A DNA stretch of 42,025 bases, taken from the NCBI GenBank assembly GCA_030065635.1, contig JASJDJ010000045.1:1-42025 (forward strand). The letters are read 5' to 3'. Source of the DNA: Xenococcaceae cyanobacterium MO_188.B32 (GTDB taxonomy: Bacteria > Cyanobacteriota > Cyanobacteriia > Cyanobacteriales > Xenococcaceae). Below the pieces are notes generated by a model, which was not told the DNA's origin, did no database searches, and saw only the letters and a list, made by a program, of their open reading frames with translations. The position numbers were made by a program, and so were the translations under genes. Of the stretch, positions 17,302 through 27,023 are shown piece by piece; within the stretch, counting starts at the first letter, position 1; each line of letters begins with the position of its first letter.

Positions 17302-17759
17302 TAATTGCTAATTATTACTTTGCCTTGAGATGTCCTAACTTTCGTGGGTATTGCTGTAGGGGCAAAATTTTACTATAACCTAGATCGCCTCGGACAAATC
17401 AATTTTATATGTTTAGATGTAGTATCGGACATCCCGAATCGAATTAACTAGAGCGCAAAAAAGCGATCGCTGAATCCAAAATTAATATATTGATGGCACT
17501 GATATTTAATACTTAAGTAAGATTTTTTATAAGTAACAAACAATCTAAGATGATCTTGTAAATTGACAGAGGAAAATCTAATTATGGGTATTCAAGATAA
17601 AGCAGCAATACTGTTCAGTTAAGAAAAGTTGTTGGTTTGGAGAAGCAGGGGGAGCGGGGGCGGGAAGGTAGGGCTGTAATAATTTGCCAAATATATTCTG
17701 AGTGATTTTATTGACTAATTTACGTTCATCTACATCGAATAGTCTTAGTTCAACTATGG
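17302..17759. other. Gene-poor intergenic stretch with a possible gene stub and a G-rich tract
   Basis: No full gene. At 17584 an ATG with AGAGGAAA upstream opens MGIQDKAA and stops after 12 codons. The start resembles small CsbD-like stress proteins, so this may be the stub of a deleted gene, but the evidence is thin. A G-rich run of GGGGGAGCGGGGGCGGG type (about 17646-17665) resembles the repeat that lies inside lpxC. One HIP1 site lies at about 17463-17470. Confidence 0.35.
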
Positions 17760-18176
17760 CTACTTATTCGTCTCTGAATTGCCTGATTTTACTCCGTTTT
17801 CAATTTCTTCTAAAGTGTTAATAACTAGACGTTTTGCTTGGAGTCGCCAACCCCATTTCTGAAGATTAAAAGCGATGGGAAACGCGATCGCAGGAGCAAG
17901 AAAATCTACTGGTTGTCGTAAAGAAATCCCGAATAGTAATCCCAATCCAGCAATACCCCAAAAAGGTAAAGCAACTGTCTGCCGTTGTTCTTCTACAAGT
18001 TTACCGAGAAAATTATCGGGCATCTCTGCCAATAATTCTTCTTTTACTTGTTTCTGCTGTGCTGGAGGTACAGATATCCCTATTTTGCGCCTTAGTCTTT
18101 CAATTTTACGGGCATCAGTACTATATTGTGTTAATTCATCCTCTGCCATGAGGACTAGTCTTTCAGTTTGTGACAT
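17760..18176 (-). CDS. Small two-helix membrane protein, function unknown
   Basis: 138 residues, not recognised beyond being cyanobacterial in style. The first 75 residues are charged and helical (ERLVLMAEDELTQYSTDARKIERLRRKIG, QQKQVKEELLAEMPDNFLGKLVEEQRQ). Two hydrophobic segments follow at about 70-84 (FWGIAGLGLLFGIS) and 88-104 (VDFLAPAIAFPIAFNL), separated by a tight RQP turn, and then a basic, charged C-terminus. It would sit in a membrane as a hairpin with both ends on the same side. It is divergent from the DUF4230 gene. Continuous codon use, HIP1 inside the frame and regular composition support a real gene. Confidence 0.7.
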   Translation of the reverse strand: MSQTERLVLMAEDELTQYSTDARKIERLRRKIGISVPPAQQKQVKEELLAEMPDNFLGKLVEEQRQTVALPFWGIAGLGLLFGISLRQPVDFLAPAIAFPIAFNLQKWGWRLQAKRLVINTLEEIENGVKSGNSETNK

Positions 18177-18479
18177 TTATATCCGCTTGTATGTATATAA
18201 ATTATATGCTTTTGTGTCGCTCTAAAAAAATCCCCTTAATTACTTGAGAGTTGTAAAATCTTTATGTTGAAATTAATGGCGATCGCGCTTCGGTAAAATG
18301 TCATAGGGAAGCTTTAAGCAGGCAATTACCAAAATTAATTCCCAAGCTATGCCGATTTTTATAAATTAAATAAAGTAAGAGCGATTAGTTCGATCTTTAT
18401 CTAAGATAAAAATAGGTAATTAATTGAATATTTTTTAATTTAATTTTTAAGAATTTTCTATTTTTAATTTATACAGATA
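18177..18479. other. Divergent promoter region
   Basis: 303 very AT-rich bases between two divergently transcribed genes, with a HIP1-like GCGATCGC near 18279. Promoters for both genes should lie here, but no pair of boxes stands out. I see no RNA gene or small frame. Confidence 0.4.
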
Positions 18480-19184
18480 ATGCAGTCATCAAACAAGCCT
18501 TTATTTATCCTAAAACACCTGATTTTTTGGGGAACGGGAAGCATTAGCCTGATCGTGCTGGTGTTGTTCGTAGGTATTTGGCAAACAAGCGATCGACTAC
18601 TAACAAAAGTAGAGAACTTTTTGCAGCCTCAGCCTGTTAAGCCACAAGTAAATATTCCTACTTTAGTAGTCAAGCAAATTAAAGGAGTCGAAGAGTTAAC
18701 TACGACAGTATACACCATGGAAACTACTGTACCTACTTCTGCCGAAAGAAAATTAGGAGATTTTGTGGTAGCTACCACCCAACTACTTTATATCGGTCAT
18801 GGAGAAGTAAGAGCAGGAATAGATTTAAGTCAAATTACCACCGAAGATATCGAAGTTAGTGACAATAAAATAGTAATTAATCTACCGCCACCACAAATTC
18901 TGGATAGTAAAATCGATGTACATCAGTCTCGCGTTTATGACTATAATAGAGGATTTTTAAACTTAGGTCCTGATGTTGCTCCTGACTTACAAACATTAGC
19001 ACAACAACATACTCTAGCCAAAATTGTCAACTCTGCTTGTCAGGAAGGAATATTAGATAAAGCCAATGAAAAAGCCAAAAACGCGATCGCCCAACTATTA
19101 GCCAATACAGGTTACAACAAAATAGAAATTAAGACAGCGTCTCTACCCTCAAGCACTTGTCAAAATTTAGGTACGAATTTGTAG
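18480..19184 (+). CDS. DUF4230 membrane-anchored protein
   Basis: 234 residues. One N-terminal membrane helix (about 18-36, SISLIVLVLFVGIWQ) anchors a periplasmic or extracytoplasmic domain. That domain is recognisable as DUF4230 by KGVEELTTTVYTMETTV, LLYIGHGEVRAGIDLSQI, IVINLPPPQILDSKIDVHQSRVYDYNRGF and the later helix LDKANEKAKNAIAQLL ahead of a final strand. The family is widespread and of unknown function. Members are thought to be envelope-associated because of the helix. It converges with the regulator gene on the other strand (22-base gap). The terminal SSTCQNLG has one cysteine with no evident partner. Confidence 0.85.
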   Translation: MQSSNKPLFILKHLIFWGTGSISLIVLVLFVGIWQTSDRLLTKVENFLQPQPVKPQVNIPTLVVKQIKGVEELTTTVYTMETTVPTSAERKLGDFVVATTQLLYIGHGEVRAGIDLSQITTEDIEVSDNKIVINLPPPQILDSKIDVHQSRVYDYNRGFLNLGPDVAPDLQTLAQQHTLAKIVNSACQEGILDKANEKAKNAIAQLLANTGYNKIEIKTASLPSSTCQNLGTNL

Positions 19185-19205
19185 CTAAGCTGTTAGAAAT
19201 TTAAT

Positions 19206-20972
19206 TTAATTTGGTATTGTTTTAGCTACTTGATGTTTTTGTAGCAACAGTTCAAATTCGCAGACTGATAAAGGAGGACTAAAAAAATAGCCCTGAACCT
19301 CATCACATTTATTTTTTCTTAAGAAACTCAGTTCTTTTTTAGTTTCTACTCCTTCAGCAATTACTTTTAAGTTAAGCTGATGAGCCATTTGGATTAAAGC
19401 TTTAGTAATAGCTGCGTTTTTACAATTTTGGTCGATATTTTTAATAAAGCTGCGGTCTATTTTGAGAATATCAAAAGGGAAATTTTGTAGATAACTAAAA
19501 GACGAATAACCCGTACCAAAATCATCTACACTAATCTTTATCCCTAAAGATTTAAGGGTATTTAATTGACGAATAGTTAAGTCAAGATCGGCAATTAAAG
19601 TACTTTCCGTTAATTCTAATTCAAGACAATGAGAATCTAATTGAGTTCTCTTGAGAATTTTAATTAGAATTTTACCTAGATCGACCTGATTAAATTGGCG
19701 ACCCGAAAGATTAACTGCAATACGATCGACAGCTAAACTTTTTAGCTGCCAAGTTTTCATCTGTTGACAAGCCTTCAATAAAACCCATTCGCCGAGCGCA
19801 TTAATTAAGCCAGTTTGTTCTGCCAAAGGAATAAAAATACTGGGAGATATTATTCCTTTATGGGGATGATGCCAGCGTATAAGTGCTTCTACACCGACTA
19901 TACTACCAGTTTTTAAAGAGATTTGTGGTTGATAATATAGTTGTAATTCTTTTCTTCCAAGAGCATAACGAAGATCGGTTTCTAAAGTTAGAATATCTGA
20001 TTCTTCTTTTTCTACTGTAGGTTGATAAAATTTGTATTGATTACCTCCTTGTTGTTTAGCTTGGCTCATAGCTTGATAAGCTTTTTGTAATAATTGCTCT
20101 ATTTCCGTGCTGTCCCAAGGATAAACGGCAATACCAATACTAGTTGTCAAAAAAATTTCTCTTTTATTGAGCAAAAAAGGTCGCTCGAATTGTTGGGTAA
20201 CTCGGTTAATACTTTGCAATATTTGTTGCCTATTTTCAACAGCGAAAAAAACTATAGCAAATTCATCTGCATTTAAATGAGCAATTAAAACTTCGTCACT
20301 TAGAATAGTTTGTAATCTTTGAGCAATTTGCTGTAATAATAAATTGCCATATTTGTGTCCTAAGTTATTATTAATCCGATAGAAGCGGTCTATATTAAGA
20401 TAAATAATTGTAGCAATTTTAAAATCGTGTAATTCATTGTATTGCAAATTAATATCGGCATTTTGTTGTTCTAAAGTCTGAGAAAATTTTTCTTGTAAAT
20501 ATAATCGATTAGGTAGCTGAGTAATTAAATTGTAGTTAGATTGTTTTAAAGAAATAGATTGAGATTTATTAAAGAGAGATATTTTAGCTTTAGTAAGTTC
20601 TTTATGTTTTTTTAAAACTATTTTAATAGTGGCGTATAGTTCTATTGGTTTACAGGGCTTGAGCATATAACCATAACAGCCTGAATGTTCTGCTCTTTCT
20701 ACTGTTTCTTCATCTACATAACCAGTAAGATACACGATGGGAATATCTTCGATCTGTAAAATTTGAGTAGCTGTTTCGATCCCATCTATTGCTCCTTTGA
20801 GCTTAATATCCATAAAAATCAAATCTAGTTGAGTTTGTTTAACCAGATTAACTGCTAATTCTCCAGTAGAGACTATGTCTATAATTTCATAACCTAGTTT
20901 CCTTAATTTTTTAGCTAAATCGAGAGCCAATACTGGTTCATCTTCCACAATTAAGATTTTGATTTGCTCCAT
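19206..20972 (-). CDS. Response regulator with REC, degenerate GGDEF and EAL domains
   Basis: 588 residues. REC domain 1-120: acidic pair E10/D11, phospho-acceptor D55 (FMDIKLKG), T83 and K105 all present. GGDEF domain about 145-315: the signature reads NADEF (234-238) in place of GGDEF, so diguanylate cyclase activity is unlikely, though GTP or c-di-GMP sensing is possible. EAL domain about 330-580: EAL at 362-364, N421 (NLSGRQF), E453, DDFGTGYSS (483-491), K504 (LKIDRSF), E540 (AEGVET) and Q560 are present, so c-di-GMP phosphodiesterase activity is expected. It should lower c-di-GMP in response to an upstream histidine kinase, which is not encoded in this window. No DNA-binding domain is present. 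Confidence 0.92.
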   Translation of the reverse strand: MEQIKILIVEDEPVLALDLAKKLRKLGYEIIDIVSTGELAVNLVKQTQLDLIFMDIKLKGAIDGIETATQILQIEDIPIVYLTGYVDEETVERAEHSGCYGYMLKPCKPIELYATIKIVLKKHKELTKAKISLFNKSQSISLKQSNYNLITQLPNRLYLQEKFSQTLEQQNADINLQYNELHDFKIATIIYLNIDRFYRINNNLGHKYGNLLLQQIAQRLQTILSDEVLIAHLNADEFAIVFFAVENRQQILQSINRVTQQFERPFLLNKREIFLTTSIGIAVYPWDSTEIEQLLQKAYQAMSQAKQQGGNQYKFYQPTVEKEESDILTLETDLRYALGRKELQLYYQPQISLKTGSIVGVEALIRWHHPHKGIISPSIFIPLAEQTGLINALGEWVLLKACQQMKTWQLKSLAVDRIAVNLSGRQFNQVDLGKILIKILKRTQLDSHCLELELTESTLIADLDLTIRQLNTLKSLGIKISVDDFGTGYSSFSYLQNFPFDILKIDRSFIKNIDQNCKNAAITKALIQMAHQLNLKVIAEGVETKKELSFLRKNKCDEVQGYFFSPPLSVCEFELLLQKHQVAKTIPN

Positions 20973-21170
20973 GGCTCATTGTTAAAACCGATATTTTATC
21001 TAAATTACTAATTTCGGATTAAAATCCTCTAAAAGTCTAATTTTATTTATGCATATAGCAGTATAGTCTTCCCTAACATTACGGATTTCACGACTATAAC
21101 CCTTAAGCTAAAAACGATACATTAAATTTATCAGGTAAAGAAGTGTTAATTATAGGAAATTGTTTCACTT

Positions 21171-23561
21171 ATGTTTGAATATTTTAACGATCGAGCAATC
21201 AAAAGCATAGTCCTCGCTCAAGAAGAAGCAAGAAGAACGGGTCATAATCTGGTGGGCAGTGAGCATGTTTTATTAGGGGTAATGGAGGAGGGCACATCCG
21301 CAGCGACCAAAATACTTGCAGATTGGCAAGTTAAAGTTAGCAATACACGCCAGTTGGTAGAACAAGTTGTCGGTCGTGGTACTGGATTTAGTCCAGCTAA
21401 TATTCCCTTTACACCTAAGGTCAAAAATATTTTTGAGCAAGCTTTCCAAGAAGCTCATCAACTCGGTAATAAGAATATTAGCCCAGAACACATCATCCTC
21501 GCAATTGCTAAAAATGTAGACACCTTAGCTGCCAAAATTTTAGTTCGACAGGGTGTCGATTTAGAAAAACTGAGAACCGAAATTATTAAAAAGCTCGGTG
21601 AAAAAGAAACCGTAGCAGCTATTCCCCGAACAAATCAGTCCCGCTTTGGCGATCGATCGCCACAAAAATCGAGTTTAGAGGACTTTAGTACCAATTTAAC
21701 CAAACTTGCTAGAGAAGGAAAGCTCGATCCCGTAGTGGGTAGACAAACCGAAGTTGAAAGAACTATTCAAATTTTGGGTCGTCGGACTAAAAACAACCCC
21801 GTTTTAGTAGGCGAACCTGGAGTTGGTAAAACTGCCATCGCCGAAGGCTTAGCCCAAAGAATAGTTGCAGGAGAAGTACCCGAATTACTTCAAGACAAAC
21901 AAGTAATCAGTCTCGATATGGGCTTACTGTTAGCAGGGACTAAATTTAGAGGCGAATTTGAAGAAAGACTCAAAGCGGTCGTCGATGAAGTTCGGCAAGC
22001 AGGTAATATTATTTTATTTATCGATGAAATTCATAATATGGTCGGTGCTGGAGCAATGGGTGGAGCAATGGATGCAGCCAATCTGCTCAAACCAGCTTTG
22101 GCTAGAGGAGAATTACAATGTCTTGGTAGTACTACTCTCGATGAATATCGTCAGTATATAGAAAAAGATGCAGCCTTAGAACGTCGTTTCCAAAAAGTAA
22201 TGGTAGGTGAACCCTCTGTAGAAGATACTATCAATATTCTTAGAGGCTTACGCAAAACCTACGAAGACTACCATAAAGTTAAATTTACTGACAAAGCCCT
22301 AGAAGCAGCAGCCAAATTGAGCGATCGCTATATTAATGATAGATTCTTACCCGACAAAGCGATCGATCTGATTGATGAGGCTGGTTCGCGCACTCGTTTG
22401 AGACATTCTCTTCAGACGAAAATAGATAATGAAGAAGTAATTATAGGCGAGGGTACAGAATCAACTCAAGTCCCTCTAATCGATCCCCAAGCTTTAACTC
22501 CTGTAGTAGATGCAGAAGAAATTGCTCAAATTGTTACTGCTTGGACAAATATACCAGTAGATAAAGTCGAAAAAACAGAATCGGAAACTTTACTCAATCT
22601 CGAAGCCAATCTTCACGAAAGAGTAATCGGACAAAATGAAGCAGTAAAAGCAGTCGCTCGCGCTTTACGTCGGACTAGGTCTGGTTTAGCCGATCCCAAT
22701 CGTCCTATTGCCAGCTTTATCTTCTCTGGCCCTACTGGAGTAGGGAAAACCGAATTGACCAAAGTTTTAGCAAGTCAAATCTTTGGTTCGGAAGATGCCA
22801 TGATTCGCCTCGATATGTCTGAATTTATGGAATCTCATACTGCTTCTAAGTTAATTGGTTCTCCTCCTGGATTTGTTGGTTATGATGAAGGTGGACAATT
22901 AACTGAAGCCGTGCGCCGTCAGCCTTACAGTGTCATTCTCTTTGACGAAATTGAAAAAGCTCATCCCGATATCTTTAACTTACTCTTACAGATGTTGGAT
23001 GATGGTCGTCTTACCGATGCTCAAGGTCGTACTGTAGACTTTAAAAATACGATTATTATCATGACCTCTAATATTGGTTCTAAAGTAATCGAAAAAGGCG
23101 GTACGGGACTTGGTTTTGCTTTCGCTGACGATCGAGAAGAAGCAGAATACAATCGCATCCGTAACTTAGTCAATGAAGAATTAAAACAATACTTCCGTCC
23201 TGAGTTTCTCAACCGACTCGATGAAATTATTGTCTTCCGTCAACTGACTCAACCAGAAATTCAACAAATTGCCGATATTCTCTTGAACGAAATTGCTGCT
23301 AGGATAGCAGAACAAAGAGATATGACTCTAGAATTTACTCCAGCTTTTAAAGATAAAGTTGTGAGGGAAGGCTACGATCCTAGTTATGGTGCTAGACCCT
23401 TACGTAGAGCGATCGTGAGACTTCTGGAAGATAGTTTAGCTGAAGCAATTCTTGCAGGTCAAATTCAAGATGGCGATCGAGTTTTGGTGGATATTGACGA
23501 ACAACAAACAGTAAAAATTGATTCAATAGAACAACCAATGCTGGTAGAAAGTCTTTGGTAA
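21171..23561 (+). CDS. ClpC-type AAA+ unfoldase lacking the middle coiled coil
   Basis: 796-residue Hsp100 that unfolds substrates for ClpP. The N-domain (1-145) has two Clp repeats ([21 protein letters not shown]). AAA-1: GEPGVGKT (214-221), FIDEIH (283-288), RRF (338-340). AAA-2: GPTGVGKT (520-527), [11 protein letters not shown] (590-600). LGF (647-649) in GGTGLGF is the ClpP-docking loop. Between AGSRTRL (404-410) and the EEIAQIV segment (449-455) there are only about 40 residues. Standard ClpC has a leucine-rich M-domain with a UVR motif (EKAGELRD-like) here, which I do not find. This is therefore a short ClpC paralogue that probably cannot use M-domain-binding adaptors. A second, standard ClpC probably lies elsewhere. 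Monocistronic, with its own terminator. Confidence 0.9.
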   Translation: MFEYFNDRAIKSIVLAQEEARRTGHNLVGSEHVLLGVMEEGTSAATKILADWQVKVSNTRQLVEQVVGRGTGFSPANIPFTPKVKNIFEQAFQEAHQLGNKNISPEHIILAIAKNVDTLAAKILVRQGVDLEKLRTEIIKKLGEKETVAAIPRTNQSRFGDRSPQKSSLEDFSTNLTKLAREGKLDPVVGRQTEVERTIQILGRRTKNNPVLVGEPGVGKTAIAEGLAQRIVAGEVPELLQDKQVISLDMGLLLAGTKFRGEFEERLKAVVDEVRQAGNIILFIDEIHNMVGAGAMGGAMDAANLLKPALARGELQCLGSTTLDEYRQYIEKDAALERRFQKVMVGEPSVEDTINILRGLRKTYEDYHKVKFTDKALEAAAKLSDRYINDRFLPDKAIDLIDEAGSRTRLRHSLQTKIDNEEVIIGEGTESTQVPLIDPQALTPVVDAEEIAQIVTAWTNIPVDKVEKTESETLLNLEANLHERVIGQNEAVKAVARALRRTRSGLADPNRPIASFIFSGPTGVGKTELTKVLASQIFGSEDAMIRLDMSEFMESHTASKLIGSPPGFVGYDEGGQLTEAVRRQPYSVILFDEIEKAHPDIFNLLLQMLDDGRLTDAQGRTVDFKNTIIIMTSNIGSKVIEKGGTGLGFAFADDREEAEYNRIRNLVNEELKQYFRPEFLNRLDEIIVFRQLTQPEIQQIADILLNEIAARIAEQRDMTLEFTPAFKDKVVREGYDPSYGARPLRRAIVRLLEDSLAEAILAGQIQDGDRVLVDIDEQQTVKIDSIEQPMLVESLW

Positions 23562-23599
23562 AAATACCGACTTAATTTTCTAGATTAGTCAGATTTCAG

Positions 23600-23639
23600 A
23601 ATAGGGAGAGCATAAATATAGATGTTCTCTCTATTTTTT
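23600..23639 (+). terminator. Intrinsic terminator of the clpC-type gene
   Basis: AATAGGGAGAGCAT (23600-23613) pairs with ATGTTCTCTCTATT (23622-23635) over 14 bp including two G-U pairs, with an 8-nt loop. TTTTTT (23634-23639) overlaps the end of the stem. It lies 38 bases after the stop codon. Confidence 0.85.
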
Positions 23640-23682
23640 ATGTTTTATATCAATCTAGATAACACCCAAGACCCATCAATCT

Positions 23683-23801
23683 TAAGCTTAGACGCACTAA
23701 AGTTACCTATTCTGTTCCTTCTCCATAAGGGGTTTGAGAATTTTAAAGTGCAATGTAAATGCGTCTAAGCTTAGTAGAGGCGTTTCGCGAAACGCCCCTA
23801 C
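23683..23801. repeat. MITE-like 14-bp inverted repeat pair joined to a GTAG...CTAC palindrome
   Basis: TAAGCTTAGACGCA (23683-23696) and TGCGTCTAAGCTTA (23760-23773) are exact inverted copies bounding a 91-base AT-rich segment with no frame. Directly attached is a 28-base near-perfect palindrome (23774-23801) centred on TTTCGCGAAA with GTAG/CTAC ends and one mismatch. The palindrome is of a type dispersed in cyanobacterial genomes. Confidence 0.65.
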
Positions 23802-23843
23802 CTATATAATTACCCATAATAATTATGTCCTCTTTCAACATTT

Positions 23844-25376
23844 ATGATTGCTACCTCAAAAAGGATATTTAATTCTTTTGCTTCCAAACCCTGGCTAATC
23901 TTGTTAACTTTTTCTGTTTTGGGTTTAATTGGCATTCTCAATCATGCTATGTGGCGCGATGAAGTTAATACCTGGCTAATAGTGAGAGATAGTCAATCTT
24001 TATCAGAAGTCATCAGCAATATAAATTATCAAGGTCATCCTCTACTCTGGGGTTTATTGGTAACGTTATTAAAAAATATAGTTAACGACCCGATCGTAAT
24101 GCAACTATTTCACCTTGTTGTGGGAGTTGCTGCCGTAGCAATTTTTTTATGGTTTAGTCCGTTTAGTAAAACCCAAAAATTATTATTTACCTTTGGATAT
24201 CTTCCTTTTTACGAATATCTCTCGATCGCTCGCAACTATTCCTTGGGAATGCTATTTCTTTTTGGTTTTTGTGCATTTTTTAAATCTAGGTATCATTCTT
24301 ATATTTTATTGGCTATTCTGATGAGCCTAATGGCAAATAGCAATGCCTATGCGCTCTTTATTTCTTTTGCCCTAGCAATAATGTTAGTAGCAGAATTTAT
24401 TTTCGCTCGAGAATTTAGAGTTCATTACCTGAAAAATGCCAAAAACTACGATCTAGCGATTAGTTTAGCAATTTTGATAGGGGGATTTCTGCTCTCGATT
24501 TACATCATTTCACCACCACCAGACAGTACAAACCACGGGGGCGTTGATGCCTGGCTCTTCGATTTCGATCTACTTAGACTCCTTCGGAGTATCGGTCGCC
24601 TGTTTGCAGGCTATATCCTAATTGTTCCCCATGGGGCGCGATGGCTAGACTTATCCGTATGTGCGGTAATTGCTATTTTAGTTTTTCTGCTCAACTCAGC
24701 CAGCTTCTTGAAAAAGCCGTTTGCTCTTTTGTTCTATGTATTGGGGACGATGGAAATTCTTGCCTTTACTTATTTTCGATTTTTGGGGCTCGGACAACGC
24801 CATTACGGTCAGTTTTTCCTAATCCTGATTGCTTCTATCTGGTTAGCTAACCAGTTTCCTACTCGACAAATTTTTGTTGGTATAACAAGAATCCCTAAAC
24901 AAAAATGGCAGCAGATTTATAAAAGTCGGAATATAGCCTTAATGATTATTCTGTGGGTGCAGTTTCTAGCAGGAATTCTTTATGCTTATCCCAGAGATTT
25001 AATTATTCCTTTTTCTGCTGGTCGAGATACATCTCACTACATCAAGGAAAATAACTTAGAGCGAGAATTTATTGTAGCTAGTCGAGACGCCAATATGGCA
25101 CCTATATCAGCTTATTTGCAACGAAAGCTTTATTATCCAGAGTTAAAACGCATGGCTAGTTTCACTTTATTTCGAGCAGAAAGACAGGAATTAGAACACT
25201 CAGAAATTTTAGCTCACATCGAATCAGAACTCTTGTCAGATAGAGAGCGTATATTACTTATTTTGCATAGAAAGCTAAAGGCAGAAAATAACAATTTAAA
25301 AATTGAAGAAATTGCTCGATTTGAAAATTCTTGGACTGATACAGAAAGATATTACTTGTACTGGGTCAGACGGTAA
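23844..25376 (+). CDS. GT-C membrane glycosyltransferase-like protein (GT39-like)
   Basis: 510 residues with about ten hydrophobic helices. After helix 1 comes MWRDEVNTWLI, an acidic first periplasmic loop in the position used for catalysis by GT-C enzymes (compare HDEALY in the next gene). YQGHPLLWGLLV and YLSIARNYSLG follow. A soluble C-terminal part of about 110 residues has REFIVASRDANMAPISAYL and ends with a charged helix and FENSWTDTERYYLYWVRR. Members transfer a sugar from a polyprenyl-phosphate donor on the periplasmic side. The acceptor is unknown. Its stop codon is almost adjacent to the next gene, so the two are co-transcribed. Confidence 0.75.
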   Translation: MIATSKRIFNSFASKPWLILLTFSVLGLIGILNHAMWRDEVNTWLIVRDSQSLSEVISNINYQGHPLLWGLLVTLLKNIVNDPIVMQLFHLVVGVAAVAIFLWFSPFSKTQKLLFTFGYLPFYEYLSIARNYSLGMLFLFGFCAFFKSRYHSYILLAILMSLMANSNAYALFISFALAIMLVAEFIFAREFRVHYLKNAKNYDLAISLAILIGGFLLSIYIISPPPDSTNHGGVDAWLFDFDLLRLLRSIGRLFAGYILIVPHGARWLDLSVCAVIAILVFLLNSASFLKKPFALLFYVLGTMEILAFTYFRFLGLGQRHYGQFFLILIASIWLANQFPTRQIFVGITRIPKQKWQQIYKSRNIALMIILWVQFLAGILYAYPRDLIIPFSAGRDTSHYIKENNLEREFIVASRDANMAPISAYLQRKLYYPELKRMASFTLFRAERQELEHSEILAHIESELLSDRERILLILHRKLKAENNNLKIEEIARFENSWTDTERYYLYWVRR

Positions 25377-25400
25377 TTGTTCAGCAGAATTCCTTTGATT

Positions 25401-26996
25401 ATGAGAATTAAGTCTAGCGGACCCTACATTTTGCTTTTATTTTGTCTACTTCCCCTTCTCTTTTTCCACAATGGAGAGCAAAGTTTAATCACTCACGATG
25501 AAGCCTTATATGCTACTCGCGCTCGGCTAATGCTAGATACGGGAAACTGGTTACATCCCTGGGCAACTCCCCATCATAAAACTCCAGGACATTACTGGAT
25601 TACAGCGATTTCTATGGCAATATTTGGGGTGAATGAGACAGCAGTTCGGTTGCCCAGTCAACTCTTTAGTCTTGCCAGTCTTTTGTTATTATTTTCTCTC
25701 GGTCAAAAACTGCTAACTCAACAAGCTGCATTTTTAGCTACTATCATTTTAAGTTGCAGCTTTCTTTGGTTTCAATACAGCCATCTAGGGGGGCCAGATT
25801 TACCTTTTATTACTCTTGGTCTGTTTTCTTTTTTTGCTTTACTCCAGGCAGAAGACTACCCTAAACACAAGAGTTATTGGCAATTTGCAGCAGGGCTGAG
25901 TTTAAGTCTTACCTTTTTAGTGCGTAGCTTTATGGCGATTTTACCCATGCTTGCCCTGTCACCCTATCTAATTGGACGCAATCATCATCATCGTCATCTT
26001 TTTAGTAAAAGCTTCTATGGAGGTATCTTTTTAGGGTTAGTTCCTATAGTAATTTGGCTATTAATAGTTAAACAACATTTTGGTCTGGCAGCATGGACGA
26101 GCTTGGTAGATTTTGTCCTGCAACTTGGCTCGGAAGAAAGACACAGTAATGGTATTACTTTTTATTTCTGGAATATACTACTTAATATGTTTCCCTGGTC
26201 GCTATTTAGCTTACAGGGAGCTTGGTTAGTTTGGCGGAAATACAAAACAGCTTCTCACCGTTTAGTTTTGCTCGGTGTTCCCGCAATCTTGCTTATAGTA
26301 ATTAGTCTGTTTTCTACTCGTATTCCCCATTACTCTCTTATTATTTATCCCTACTTGGCACTTCTGGCAGGGGTAGCTTTAGATTATATCAGTCAAGCTT
26401 CTACTCGTTTGGTCGATCGACACATGATTAGAACTATTCACATTGTTATGATAGGGCTAGGGATTCTACTGTTGCTAGCAGCTTTAGTAATATTATTTAA
26501 CCTATCTCCTTGGGGAGAAGATACTTCTAGTAAGCTGTATGGTATTATGGCAATTTCTCTAGGATTGCCTTGGCTGATAGGAGGATGGGATGGGTTGCGA
26601 TCGAGTCCAAAAATAGTTGTTAAATCTCTAAATCTCAACTTATCAAGATGGATTATAGGATTATTGTTAGGCTGTTGGCTCACGCTCCTTTTATCAACGC
26701 AAGGCTTAATCGGTAATGCTAACCCAGATGTCAAATTATTTATATCCCGACCTGAAATCCAGAAAGTATTACAAACTCAAACCGTCTATTTGGTTTCCCT
26801 TCCAGGAAAAATGGATACCTTGTTGCGATTTTACACTCCTCACTTTGTCAAACTAAAGCTAGAAGAATTCACTTTAGTGACAGTCCCAGTACCGAGTTAT
26901 GCCTGGGTTGCTACAGCTAATTTGGCTCAGGTCAAACAACCCTACCAAGTGCTCGGAACATTGCGAAACTTAAGCTTTATTGAGTTACAGGAATAA
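25401..26996 (+). CDS. ArnT/GT39-type polyprenyl-phosphate glycosyltransferase
   Basis: About 531 residues from the ATG at 25401. A TTG at 25377, touching the previous stop, would add eight residues, and neither start has a clear ribosome site. Key motif: LITHDEALYATRARLML (first periplasmic loop, catalytic Asp-Glu). Then come ATPHHKTPGHYWI, with the conserved KTP of the ArnT/PMT class, AVRLPSQLFSLASLLLLF, HLGGPDLPFI and TRIPHYSLIIYPYLALLAG. Around twelve helices are followed by a short soluble end. Expected to move a sugar from an undecaprenyl-phosphate donor onto a lipid or protein at the outer face of the inner membrane. Lipid A modification is tempting given the convergent lpx genes but is not shown. 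Confidence 0.85.
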   Translation: MRIKSSGPYILLLFCLLPLLFFHNGEQSLITHDEALYATRARLMLDTGNWLHPWATPHHKTPGHYWITAISMAIFGVNETAVRLPSQLFSLASLLLLFSLGQKLLTQQAAFLATIILSCSFLWFQYSHLGGPDLPFITLGLFSFFALLQAEDYPKHKSYWQFAAGLSLSLTFLVRSFMAILPMLALSPYLIGRNHHHRHLFSKSFYGGIFLGLVPIVIWLLIVKQHFGLAAWTSLVDFVLQLGSEERHSNGITFYFWNILLNMFPWSLFSLQGAWLVWRKYKTASHRLVLLGVPAILLIVISLFSTRIPHYSLIIYPYLALLAGVALDYISQASTRLVDRHMIRTIHIVMIGLGILLLLAALVILFNLSPWGEDTSSKLYGIMAISLGLPWLIGGWDGLRSSPKIVVKSLNLNLSRWIIGLLLGCWLTLLLSTQGLIGNANPDVKLFISRPEIQKVLQTQTVYLVSLPGKMDTLLRFYTPHFVKLKLEEFTLVTVPVPSYAWVATANLAQVKQPYQVLGTLRNLSFIELQE

Positions 26997-27023
26997 GAAT
27001 AAACCTATTGCATAATTCCTAAC

